From Salinisphaera sp. T31B1 (GTDB lineage Bacteria > Pseudomonadota > Gammaproteobacteria > Nevskiales > Salinisphaeraceae), in the NCBI RefSeq assembly GCF_040361275.1, contig NZ_APNH01000005.1, positions 310,001 through 374,000 of the forward strand: a stretch of DNA of 64,000 nt, written 5' to 3'. Positions within the stretch are counted from its first letter, which is position 1. Each line of letters opens with the position of its first letter. Both the position numbers and the translations under genes were made by a program. The notes under the pieces were generated by a model. That model worked only from the letters and a program-made list of their open reading frames with translations. It was not told where the DNA came from and did not search any database. Below are positions 53,023-62,594 of this stretch, in pieces.

Positions 53023-53238
53023 TTAAGCGCGCTCGTTGAGGCGCTCGGCGATCCACGCCTCGATTTCGAGCGAGTCCCAGCCGACGGCGCGCACGCCAAG
53101 CCGCATGGGCTTGGGAAATCGGCCCTGTTTGATGAGGTTGTAGATATGGGCGCGCTTGAAGCCGGTTTTGGCCTCGACCTCGGGGCGCCGCAGGATACGA
53201 CGCTCGGCGGAAGCGGTTGCAACAGTTGATTCGGACAT
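53023..53238 (-). CDS. AlpA-family regulator
   Basis: This 71-residue protein has a MerR-like winged helix: ILRRPEVEAKTGFKRAHIYN, then QGRFPKPMRLGVRAVGWDSLEIEAWI. AlpA proteins activate integrase genes or act as excisionases of tRNA-integrated elements. Position next to parA and near int fits a role in excision control. GGAGTGATCTCC precedes ATG 53238. Confidence 0.9.
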   Translation of the reverse strand: MSESTVATASAERRILRRPEVEAKTGFKRAHIYNLIKQGRFPKPMRLGVRAVGWDSLEIEAWIAERLNERA

Positions 53239-53356
53239 GGAGATCACTCCTTGATGCGCCTTGGCTTTTTCAGGACGTGATCTCCATTCAATAGATCTCG
53301 GCGGCAAAGAAAACCGTAAATGGGGTATTGCTGACCCTAATGGGGGTAAGTGCGCT

Positions 53357-54112
53357 TCAACCAGCCCGCAAATGCCGCTTTGCTTGGGCGAATTTGTTCT
53401 CCAGCGTGCTCTGGGATATGCCGAGCTGCTCGCCGTGGTGCGCGATCAGGGTGCTGATCACAGCGTCTTGGGTGTTGAAGCTGGAGTAGGGGCGGCCGGA
53501 TGGTGAATGACCGAGTAGCAACGTCAACAGTCCGGCGACGATATTCAGGTAGGTGGACTCACTACGTGGACTAGGCTCCTGAGCCTGTTTCGCGTGTCTT
53601 ATGCCGGCTTCATGCTCATGGCGAAGCGTATCGAGCTGGATCTGGAGTCGTTCCGAGGCTTTCGCTTCATCGGTCAGGCGTATCTTCAAAGCCTCGCGGT
53701 CGGCAAGTAGCGTCTGAACGGTCTCGATAGTTACCGTGTGGCATAACCGGCGTTCGACGGCGTTGAATAGAAAGCCGGGTTTTTCCCCTGGATAGAATTC
53801 GCTCATCCAAGCTTTCAGGTCCACATGGCGAACGGTCAGGTCGGGTGAGTCAAGCAGCGTAGGATCGTCGCAGGTGATGCCGTTCTTCCCGTAAGCCAGA
53901 TCACCGTTGGCCAGGGCGTCGATAATCCGTTCGGCGTTCAAATGTAGGAGCGGCCACTCGGAAAAGTCGCCGGGTCCCGGTCGCTGTTGCATACCGATGC
54001 GCTCGATAATCTGTTGCTCGTGTTGTAACAGTCCGCTCCATCGGATCGCGGCTTCGATCGGACGATAGAATACCTTCTGGCCGGTGCTTGGATCTTCATG
54101 TGTCGTGGGCAT
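53357..54112 (-). CDS. Conserved hypothetical protein between integrase and alpA
   Basis: This 251-residue soluble protein begins with YRPIEAAIRWSGLLQHEQQI and LHLNAERIIDALANGDLAYG. A middle coiled coil (LADREALKIRLTDEAKASE) and a C-terminal helical region (FNTQDAVISTLIAHHGEQLG) follow. The N-terminal text is shared by hypothetical proteins near integrases of islands; it has no known function. The last part, about sampling of Ser/Gln and KRHLRAG, may be a helix-turn-helix. Confidence 0.65.
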   Translation of the reverse strand: MPTTHEDPSTGQKVFYRPIEAAIRWSGLLQHEQQIIERIGMQQRPGPGDFSEWPLLHLNAERIIDALANGDLAYGKNGITCDDPTLLDSPDLTVRHVDLKAWMSEFYPGEKPGFLFNAVERRLCHTVTIETVQTLLADREALKIRLTDEAKASERLQIQLDTLRHEHEAGIRHAKQAQEPSPRSESTYLNIVAGLLTLLLGHSPSGRPYSSFNTQDAVISTLIAHHGEQLGISQSTLENKFAQAKRHLRAG

Positions 54113-54715
54113 AAACCATACTCCCCCGCCCGCGGGCCCTCACGATGTTGCGCCGGTCCATTGGGGGCCGGAATTTGAGGTCCAGACTTGAAGGCGCCAA
54201 CAAGAGAGTCGGGGGCAATGGATGAGGTATGCCCTGTGTCGCACGAGGTCTTGGTTATCCGGCTGTTATGAAAGCGCAGACCGCATAGACCGTTCGGCGA
54301 TGACTGGAAAAGAATTTCGCAGTCCTGATAAAAATTTTTATTGACTTAAGGCCAGAACCGTCCAGTTATGTGTCCAACGGGGACGCGCACGACTATGGTG
54401 CTAAGCTCGTTGCGAACGGTACTGGCGAGAACATTTGCACTATACAGGTAAGCGCGTATTTTGCCTTCTTTGATGGCGTTAGAGTCTCGCAGCAGAAAAA
54501 AGGAATGAGAACGACAGAGGTCGTTCGGGGCTCGTGACCTGAACGGCTTTAGAGACAGTTAACTGGTGACGCGAGCCTGATAGGGCGTCTCACGGTCGGT
54601 GGGGGGTCTTCATGAGTAAGAAGGTTCGTGCTGTGGAATAGGTCTTCTATATCAGGGCGGCATACGTAGGAAATTACCGATATTGGGTGTATCGGTTGCA
54701 TTGATTCAGCATGAA
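54113..54715. other. Intergenic region downstream of the integrase
   Basis: This 600-base non-coding stretch lies between int and the hypothetical gene, both minus strand. It contains a perfect 10-bp palindrome CAGTTAACTG (54556-54565) and AT-rich text at 54325-54345, and is a reasonable place for the promoter of the partition module. I found no gene, and no oriT could be assigned. Confidence 0.4.
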
Positions 54716-55918
54716 TTAGGCGCGCATCGAAGTGATCTTAGAGCCTCGTTTAAGATCGTCGAGATAATCACCCCACCATTGCATCATCTGGCGGCGCTCC
54801 TTCAGGTATTCGGATCTGTGGTATGCGGCTCGGACCTTATTACCCTCTGCATGTGCGAGTTGACGTTCTATCGCGTCTCGGTTGAATCCGCTCTCATTAA
54901 GGATGGTCGAGGCAGTGGCTCTAAAGCCGTGAACGGTCGCTTGGCGCTTATAGCCCATGCGATACAGTGCATAGAGCAGCGTGTTCTCGCTCATGGGGCG
55001 CAACGTACTATTTCGGCCGGTAAAGACATACTCATATCGGCCGGTGATTTCGCTTAACGCTTCAAATAGTTTTATGGCCTGCTCGGACAGCGGCACGATA
55101 TGTTCATCGCCCAGTTTCATGCGTTCGGGCGGTATGCGCCATTCCGCGCGCTCGATATCGATCTCTGTCCACCGAGCAGCGCGTAGTTCGCCGGTGCGTA
55201 AGAAGGTCAGACCGACGAGCTGTAGACCGTACCGCGTGATCACATGCCCATCATAGGCATCGAGGGCCTGTAAAAATGCAGGTAGCTCATCGCGAGATAG
55301 CGCGGCATGGTGTTGCGCCTTACGGGTTTTCAATGCCCCCTTGAGGTCCGAAGCGGGATTATAGGTCGCCTTGCCCGTGACAATGGCATATCGAAACACC
55401 ATGCCGATGCGCTGCAGAACGCGGTGGGAGTAATCGAGTGCATCGCGTTCCTCGATTTTGCGTATGACCCGTAGTACTTCTGGCGGAGTGATCTCGGCCA
55501 CAGGTCGACTGCCAAGCGCCGGGAAAACATCGTTCTCAATCGAGCGTATAACCTTCGTGGCGTGTTTTTCACTCCATCGTGGACGTTTGTGCTCGTGCCA
55601 TTCGCGGCCAATCGTTTCGAATGCATTGGCCTGACGTGCTTTGGCTGTTTCCTGGACCCGCCGCTTAAGCTCCATTGGATCGTTACCATCGACGAGTTGC
55701 TTGCGCGCCTCGTTTCGTTTCGAGCGGGCGTCGGCTAATGACACGTCCTCCGCGGTGCCGAAAGCGAGTGTTTTTTCTTTTCCATGAAATCGGTATTTCA
55801 ATCGCCAGTACCGGCCGCCATTAGGTCGCACGAGCAGATAAAGCCCGCCGCTATCCGAAAGCTTGTACTGCTTCTTGCGGGGCTTGGCTTGTTTAACCTG
55901 AACGGCGGTGAGCGTCAC
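54716..55918 (-). CDS. int: P4-type tyrosine integrase of the ICE
   Basis: This 400-residue integrase has a DUF4102-type arm-binding N-terminus (KLSDSGGLYLLVRPNGGRYW), a core-binding domain and an intact catalytic domain: Arg in LTFLRTGELRAARW, HGFRATAS (HxxR) and the nucleophile Tyr in RAAYHRSEYLKERR. It recombines attP with the 3' end of tRNA-Leu, 168 bases upstream of its start. GTG 55918 is preferred (MTLTAVQVKQ start, typical of the family); an ATG at 55990 would lie in the repeat region. It is oriented away from the tRNA. Confidence 0.93.
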   Translation of the reverse strand: MTLTAVQVKQAKPRKKQYKLSDSGGLYLLVRPNGGRYWRLKYRFHGKEKTLAFGTAEDVSLADARSKRNEARKQLVDGNDPMELKRRVQETAKARQANAFETIGREWHEHKRPRWSEKHATKVIRSIENDVFPALGSRPVAEITPPEVLRVIRKIEERDALDYSHRVLQRIGMVFRYAIVTGKATYNPASDLKGALKTRKAQHHAALSRDELPAFLQALDAYDGHVITRYGLQLVGLTFLRTGELRAARWTEIDIERAEWRIPPERMKLGDEHIVPLSEQAIKLFEALSEITGRYEYVFTGRNSTLRPMSENTLLYALYRMGYKRQATVHGFRATASTILNESGFNRDAIERQLAHAEGNKVRAAYHRSEYLKERRQMMQWWGDYLDDLKRGSKITSMRA

Positions 55919-55920
55919 GG

Positions 55921-55973
55921 CTGGGGGTATCTCTTGGTGGCCTTGAAGCTGGTACCCCCAAAGATACCCCCAG
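55921..55973. repeat. Arm-type repeat cluster at the integrase end
   Basis: CTGGGGGTATCT (55921-55932) and AGATACCCCCAG (55962-55973) are perfect 12-bp inverted copies. A third related unit, GGTACCCCCA, lies at 55951-55960. Repeated GGGGGTA units between tRNA and integrase are typical of P4-type islands and probably bind the integrase N-terminal domain. Confidence 0.65.
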
Positions 55974-56085
55974 TTACTCCCGGATGGCAATGGACCGCTC
56001 TAGACGTTGGCGCATTAAAAAAGCCCGTAATCGCTTGGATTCGGGCTTAATTCTGGACGACCATGGACGTCGTTGGACTTGTTGA

Positions 56086-56172
56086 TGGTGCCCGGGGCGA
56101 GAATCGAACTCGCACTCTGTTGCCAGAACCGGATTTTGAGTCCGGCGCGTCTACCAGTTCCGCCACCCGGGC
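56086..56172 (-). tRNA. tRNA-Leu (anticodon CAA), ICE insertion site
   Basis: The minus strand folds as a class II tRNA: acceptor GCCCGGG / CCCGGGC, D-arm GGCGGAACTGGTAGAC, anticodon loop CTCAAAA (CAA, reads UUG), a variable arm and T-arm GCGAG TTCGATT CTCGC, with encoded CCA (56086-56088). The integrase gene and arm repeats lie on its 3' side, so the 3' half is the expected att core. Confidence 0.95.
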
Positions 56173-56236
56173 CGGTGGGATGCGAAGTATACCGATCGCG
56201 CGGCTCGCGACCAATGGGGCGAATCGACGACCGCGA

Positions 56237-57736
56237 TCAGTAGTCGGACAGGATCGCTTCCATATCGGTCTGATAGGCCGTCACGGTCTGGCGGTAGGTC
56301 AGCGACGGATTGGACGACGTGCCGTTGATCACGAAGGCGAATGCGCCAAACCCGCCGTCTGCCTTGCGGAAATAACCGGCCAGGGCGCGGACGGTCACCG
56401 GCTCGGTGAGTGTGCCGGTCTTGGCGGTCAGCCGCGTGAGCCAGTCGAAGTTGCCCTGCTTGAGGGTGCGCGAAGGTGCCGACAGCGGCACCGGCATACT
56501 GCCGTAGAGGGCCGGGAACAAGGCGTTCTGACGGTACATGTAGCCCAGCAGGGCGACCAGATCGCGGGCCGACAGCTTGTTGCTCACGGCCAGCCCGCTG
56601 CCGCTGTCGAAGATCGGCCCGGGGCCGGACGTCGCGTGGGTCGGGTAGGTTTCGCGCATGGCACGATCGGCGAGGGCTTCCAGCGCCTGAGAGGCCAGCG
56701 GCAGGGTCAGCGGCCGGTTGTACTGGCTGTCAGCGGCCAGATCGAGCGTGAGCGTATCGGCCATGTAGTTGTTCGAATAGGCCATCAGCGGAATCAGCTG
56801 TTCGGCCAGGGTATCGCTCTCGATGCGTGCGAGCATGTCCGCGCCGCTGCCGGCGTTGGTTTCGACACGGATGTTGCCGTCGATCTGGACGCCCATGTCG
56901 GCAAGCATCGCAGCCAGGATACGCGCGGTTTCGGTAGCCGGGCCGGTGACCGCCCGATGAACCTCGTATGGGCCGCCACCGGCCGGGAGCGAGCCGCGCA
57001 GATGCAGCGTGGACGTGCCGTTGTCGTAGGTTCGCCACGCCGTGAGCGTGGCCCGGGCGCCGGCGCTAGCGGTATCCACGCGGTTGTCCAGCGTATAGCC
57101 GGAGACGTTGGCTGGGTTGAGCACTACCCGCGCGGGCTCGCCTGCACTGCGGCCGCCGTAGACGCTGGCATGGACGGTCGCGAAGTTGCTGCCGGCCGAC
57201 GACAGTGGAGCGCTGTAGGCATGCCAGGCTTTTTCCTCGGCGTCGCAGCGATCCTTGGTCAGACAGGGCACCGCACCGAACAGGCCATCGTCGACGACCA
57301 GGTTGCCGGTCACATGCGTGATGCCGCGCCCGCGCAGACGTCCGATCAGCGACCAGATATCGGCATTGTCCAGCGCCGGATCGCCGCCGCCGACGAAGAC
57401 CAGGTCGCCATTCAGGGTCGTGCCCGCAACCGGGCCGCGGCTGGCGAAACGGGTCACAAAGCGATGATCCGGCCCGAACTGTTCGAGTGCTGCGCTGACC
57501 GCGAACAGCTTGCTGACCGAGGCAGGGGTGAGCCGCTGGTCCGGGTTGAGTTCGGCGATCGGCGACATGTCGTCCAGATCGACCACCAGCGCGCTCACGT
57601 GGGCACGCTGGGACAGCGCGCGCAGTGAATCCAGATAAGCGGCGGCGCTGGCCGACGCGTTCGTCAGCAGCAAAATGGTGCCGACCATCGTCAATGCCAG
57701 TGTTCGATGAACGACCGAGCGGCGCGCAACTAGCAT
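56237..57736 (-). CDS. dacB: D-alanyl-D-alanine carboxypeptidase/endopeptidase, PBP4 type
   Basis: This 499-residue secreted class C penicillin-binding protein has a signal peptide and the three active-site motifs SVSK (SxxK, about residue 75), SNN (in YSNNYMADTL, about 320) and KTGT (about 437). It trims peptapeptide stems and cleaves cross-links in the periplasm. ATG 57736 is chosen because the signal peptide (LALTMVGTILLLTNASASA) follows. It is chromosomal and diverges from tgt. Confidence 0.92.
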   Translation of the reverse strand: MLVARRSVVHRTLALTMVGTILLLTNASASAAAYLDSLRALSQRAHVSALVVDLDDMSPIAELNPDQRLTPASVSKLFAVSAALEQFGPDHRFVTRFASRGPVAGTTLNGDLVFVGGGDPALDNADIWSLIGRLRGRGITHVTGNLVVDDGLFGAVPCLTKDRCDAEEKAWHAYSAPLSSAGSNFATVHASVYGGRSAGEPARVVLNPANVSGYTLDNRVDTASAGARATLTAWRTYDNGTSTLHLRGSLPAGGGPYEVHRAVTGPATETARILAAMLADMGVQIDGNIRVETNAGSGADMLARIESDTLAEQLIPLMAYSNNYMADTLTLDLAADSQYNRPLTLPLASQALEALADRAMRETYPTHATSGPGPIFDSGSGLAVSNKLSARDLVALLGYMYRQNALFPALYGSMPVPLSAPSRTLKQGNFDWLTRLTAKTGTLTEPVTVRALAGYFRKADGGFGAFAFVINGTSSNPSLTYRQTVTAYQTDMEAILSDY

Positions 57737-57844
57737 AAGGACCCCGATGCCCTGGACAGCGTGACAAAGATCGGCAGTGTATGCGGTGTCTTGCGCGCGA
57801 CTCAATCGCGGCAGCACCACGCCGTCGAACGTCGACGCGCCTGA

Positions 57845-59002
<1,158 letters not shown>

Positions 59003-59110
59003 CCACGCGGGTGGCCGCGGCGCAAACGCTCGCCGGTCGCCGCGATCCCTGTGGCATACTACGCCGCTTGTTAGACGCCGTACGACCTACAGTTCATTCG
59101 AGGGCACGTT

Positions 59111-59440
59111 ATGGATTTTCTGATTTCTCCGGCCTATGCGCAGGGCGGCGCGCCTGCGGGCGGCGGCATCATGCCGACGCTGATCATGGTCGGCCTGTTC
59201 TTCGTGTTCATGTATTTCATGATCATCCGGCCGCAGATGAAGCGCCAGAAAGAACACAAGAAGCTGCTGGAAAGCCTGGACAAGGGCAGCGAGATCGTCA
59301 CCTCCGGCGGGCTGGCGGGTCGTATCCGTCAGGTCGGCGAGAACTTTCTCGTCGTCGAGGTCTCCGAAGGTGTCGAGATCCGTATCCAGAAGAACGCGGT
59401 GACCAGCGTCGTGCCCAAGGGCACCCTGGAATCGCTTTAA
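59111..59440 (+). CDS. yajC: Preprotein translocase subunit YajC
   Basis: This 109-residue protein has one N-terminal membrane helix (IMPTLIMVGLFFVFMYFMII), then RPQMKRQKEHKKLLESLDKG and the cytoplasmic SH3-like part GSEIVTSGGLAGRIRQV. It associates with SecDF and the SecYEG channel. Full length, 108 bases after tgt. Confidence 0.96.
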   Translation: MDFLISPAYAQGGAPAGGGIMPTLIMVGLFFVFMYFMIIRPQMKRQKEHKKLLESLDKGSEIVTSGGLAGRIRQVGENFLVVEVSEGVEIRIQKNAVTSVVPKGTLESL

Positions 59441-59509
59441 TCCAGTAGGCTTTGCCGGCGCGCCGACGTTCGGCCGGCGACCGGCCCCAATATCCGAGAT
59501 CGGGGCGCT

Positions 59510-61363
59510 ATGAACCGCTATCCGCTGTGGAAGTACCTGTTGCTGTTGGCCGTGATTGCCGTCGGCGTTCTGTATGCGCTGCCCAATCTCTACGGTGAAC
59601 AGCCGGCGGTACAGGTCTCCCAGGCCAGCGGCGATCCGGCGAACCAGGCGCTGGTGCAGCGGGTACGCCGCACCCTGGACAATGCAGGCATGCCGCCCGT
59701 CGACATCACGCTCGAAGACGGGCGGCTGCTGGCGCTCTATCCGGGCACCGAGGCGCAGCTCAAGGCGGCGGGTGCGCTCAAGCGCGAACTGGGCGACGAC
59801 TACACCGTCGCGCTGAATCTCGCCTCCAGCACGCCCGACTGGCTGCGTGCCATCGGCGCCGAGCCGATGGCGCTGGGCCTGGACCTGCGTGGCGGTGTGC
59901 ATTTCCTGCTCGAGGTGGACATGGACAGCGTGTTCAATTCCACCTATGACCGCTACGCGCGTGATATTCCGCGTTTTCTGCGCGACCAGTCGATCCGTTA
60001 CAGTCGTGCCTCGCGGGACGGCGATTCGGTGCGGTTGATCTTCCCCAACGAACAGGTGATGGATCAGGCGCGCAGCGCACTGTCGTCCGAGTTCAACGTG
60101 CTCGATTTCCGGCCCGCACCCAACGCCGAGAATACGCTGGTGGCGGTGCTCAACGAGACCGAACAGCGGCGTATCACCGATTTCGCTCTTCAGCAGAACC
60201 TCACCACGCTGCGCAACCGCGTCAACGAGCTCGGCGTCGCGGAGCCGCTGGTCCAGCGACAGGGCGATTCGCGCATTGTGGTCGAGCTGCCGGGCGTTCA
60301 GGACACCGCGGAAGCCAAGCGCCTGCTGGGCAAGACCGCCACACTCGAGTACCGGCTGGTCGCCCAGGGCGAGGACGCACAGGCGGCCGAGCGCACGGGC
60401 AACGTGCCGGCCGGCACCCAGCTCTATCACACGCGTGACGGGCAGCCGATCCTGCTCGACGACGACGTGATCGCCTCGGGCGACCAGCTCGTCGACGCCT
60501 CGTCGGGATTCGATCAGCAGTCCGGCACGCCGGCGGTATTCGTAACCCTCGACGGCCAGGCGGCCAGCAAGATGTTCGATGTCACCTCGGCGCACGTGGG
60601 TGACCCGATGGCCGTGCTGTTCATCGAGAACAAGGTCGATACGCGCTACGAGGACGGCAAGGAGATCCGTACCCGCCGCAAGGTCGAGCAGGTCATCAGC
60701 GTCGCCAACATACGCAGTGCGTTCGGCAAGCGTTTCCAGACCACCGGCCTGGAGCGCGGCGAAGCTCACGATCTGGCGCTGCTTCTGCGCGCGGGCGCAC
60801 TGGCCGCGCCGGTGAACGTGGTCGAAGAGCGCACCATCGGCCCGAGCCTGGGCGCCGACAATATCGCACAGGGCCGGCTGGCCGTGATCGTCGGCTTTCT
60901 GCTGGTGGTCGGCTTCATGATGGTCTACTACCGCGCGTTCGGCCTGTTCGCCAACGCCGCACTGTTCATGAACCTGATCCTGATCGTTGCGCTGCTGTCG
61001 CTGCTCCAGGCCACGCTCACGCTGCCCGGTATCGCCGGCATCGTGCTCACCATCGGTATGGCCGTCGACGCCAACGTGCTGATCTTCGAGCGAATACGCG
61101 AGGAACTGGACAGTGGGAACACCCCGCAATCGGCAATCAAGTCAGGCTACGACAAGGCGTTTTCGTCGATCGCCGATGCCAATATCACGACGCTGATCGC
61201 CGCCATCGTGCTGTTCGGTTTCGGGACCGGCCCGATCAAGGGTTTTGCCGTGACCCTGTCGCTGGGCATTCTCACCTCCATGTTCACGGCCATCGTGGGC
61301 ACCCGTGCGATCGCGAATCTGGTCTACGGCCGCAAGCGCCGCCTGAATTCGCTGTCGATCTGA
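59510..61363 (+). CDS. secD: Protein translocase subunit SecD
   Basis: This 617-residue membrane protein starts MNRYPLWKYLLLLAVIAVGV. It has the P1 periplasmic domain with GLDLRGGVHFLLEVDMD, and C-terminal helices with IAGIVLTIGMAVDANVLIFERIREEL and the conserved FGTGPIKGFAVTL. It uses proton motive force to complete protein export with SecF. Full length. Confidence 0.97.
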   Translation: MNRYPLWKYLLLLAVIAVGVLYALPNLYGEQPAVQVSQASGDPANQALVQRVRRTLDNAGMPPVDITLEDGRLLALYPGTEAQLKAAGALKRELGDDYTVALNLASSTPDWLRAIGAEPMALGLDLRGGVHFLLEVDMDSVFNSTYDRYARDIPRFLRDQSIRYSRASRDGDSVRLIFPNEQVMDQARSALSSEFNVLDFRPAPNAENTLVAVLNETEQRRITDFALQQNLTTLRNRVNELGVAEPLVQRQGDSRIVVELPGVQDTAEAKRLLGKTATLEYRLVAQGEDAQAAERTGNVPAGTQLYHTRDGQPILLDDDVIASGDQLVDASSGFDQQSGTPAVFVTLDGQAASKMFDVTSAHVGDPMAVLFIENKVDTRYEDGKEIRTRRKVEQVISVANIRSAFGKRFQTTGLERGEAHDLALLLRAGALAAPVNVVEERTIGPSLGADNIAQGRLAVIVGFLLVVGFMMVYYRAFGLFANAALFMNLILIVALLSLLQATLTLPGIAGIVLTIGMAVDANVLIFERIREELDSGNTPQSAIKSGYDKAFSSIADANITTLIAAIVLFGFGTGPIKGFAVTLSLGILTSMFTAIVGTRAIANLVYGRKRRLNSLSI

Positions 61364-61397
61364 TCCGCGTTCCTTCGTTCTTCCAGTCGAGCCCGCC

Positions 61398-62339
61398 ATG
61401 CGCCTGATCAAATCCGATACTCATATCGACTTCGTCAGCTACGGCAAGTACGCGATCGTGTTCTCCGTGCTGCTGATTCTGATGTCGTTCGTATCGTTCG
61501 GCTTCGAAAAACTTACCTTCGGCATCGACTTCACCGGCGGCGTGATCGTTGAAGCCGGCTATCCCGAGGCCGTCGAACTCCAGAACGTTCGCAACGCGTT
61601 GGCGGACGGCGGGTATCCGGGTGCGACCGTCCAGCATTTCGGGGCGTCGGACTCGGTGATGATCCGTCTGGCCACCGATGAAGGCGCGGATACTTCGGCG
61701 GTGAGCACTCAGGTGATGAACGCGCTGCATGCACAGAATCCCGACGCCCAGCTCCGTCGGGTCGAGTTCGTCGGGCCCCAGGTCGGCAAGGAACTGATCA
61801 ACAAGGGCGCGCTCGCGCTGCTTTATACGGTGATCGCGATTCTGATCTACGTCATCGTGCGCTTTCACTGGAAGCTGGCCAGCGGTGCGGTGGTCGCGCT
61901 GGTGCACGACGTGCTGATCACCCTCGGCGTATTCTCGCTGTTCCATCTGGATTTCGATCTGACCGTGCTCGCGGCGCTGCTCGCGGTCATCGGCTATTCG
62001 CTCAACGATACGATCGTGGTCTACGACCGCATCCGCGAGAACTTCAGGCGCATGCGCAAGGCCACGCCGACCGAGGTGGTCAATGCCTCGATCAACCAGA
62101 CGCTGTCTCGTACGCTGATGACCTCGGGTACCACCATTCTGACTCTGCTGGCACTTTTCTTTCTCGGTGGAGAAGTGATCCATGGCTTTGCCACGGCACT
62201 GCTGATCGGCATTCTGATCGGCACGTATTCGTCGATCTTCGTCGCCAGTGCGCTGGCGTTGCGGCTGAAAATTACCAGTCAGGATCTGTTCCCGCCCAAG
62301 GAAGAAGACGCCGAAAAGGCGGCCCGCGTCACGCGCTGA
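61398..62339 (+). CDS. secF: Protein translocase subunit SecF
   Basis: This 313-residue partner of SecD has TM1 (YAIVFSVLLILMSFVSFGF), GIDFTGGVIVEAGY, and the helical core with VIGYSLNDTIVVYDRIRENF and TLMTSGTTILTLLALFFLGG. Full length; it starts 34 bases after the secD stop. Confidence 0.97.
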   Translation: MRLIKSDTHIDFVSYGKYAIVFSVLLILMSFVSFGFEKLTFGIDFTGGVIVEAGYPEAVELQNVRNALADGGYPGATVQHFGASDSVMIRLATDEGADTSAVSTQVMNALHAQNPDAQLRRVEFVGPQVGKELINKGALALLYTVIAILIYVIVRFHWKLASGAVVALVHDVLITLGVFSLFHLDFDLTVLAALLAVIGYSLNDTIVVYDRIRENFRRMRKATPTEVVNASINQTLSRTLMTSGTTILTLLALFFLGGEVIHGFATALLIGILIGTYSSIFVASALALRLKITSQDLFPPKEEDAEKAARVTR

Positions 62340-62594
62340 CCCCAAGCTGCGGCCCCCGGTCGACCGGTCGCTGAGGTCCGCTTCCGGTACGGCACGATAG
62401 CCCGATTCGTCCGTACGGCTGTCGGGGCCGTGTTCGAAAGGCGTATCGTCTAGTCTGCGCTTTTTCAATCCGTGCGCGACCGACCCGCGGACGCACGGAG
62501 TGCCCTTGGGGCAGGGGGAGGTTGTGGGTGGACGGTGGTATGGCCTCGCGCGTCGGCCCGTCGTTGCCGCGCGTTCCGAGGTCGGCGTTCGATC

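Noticed and set aside
56063-57628. Plus-strand open frame of 521 codons starting in the tRNA region
   Set aside because: It reads antisense through tRNA-Leu and dacB; the RTRTLLPEPDFESG text is the usual tRNA antisense translation.
59087-61129. Long minus-strand open frame of 680 codons
   Set aside because: It is antisense to yajC and secD with His/Arg/Gln-rich composition typical of shadow frames.
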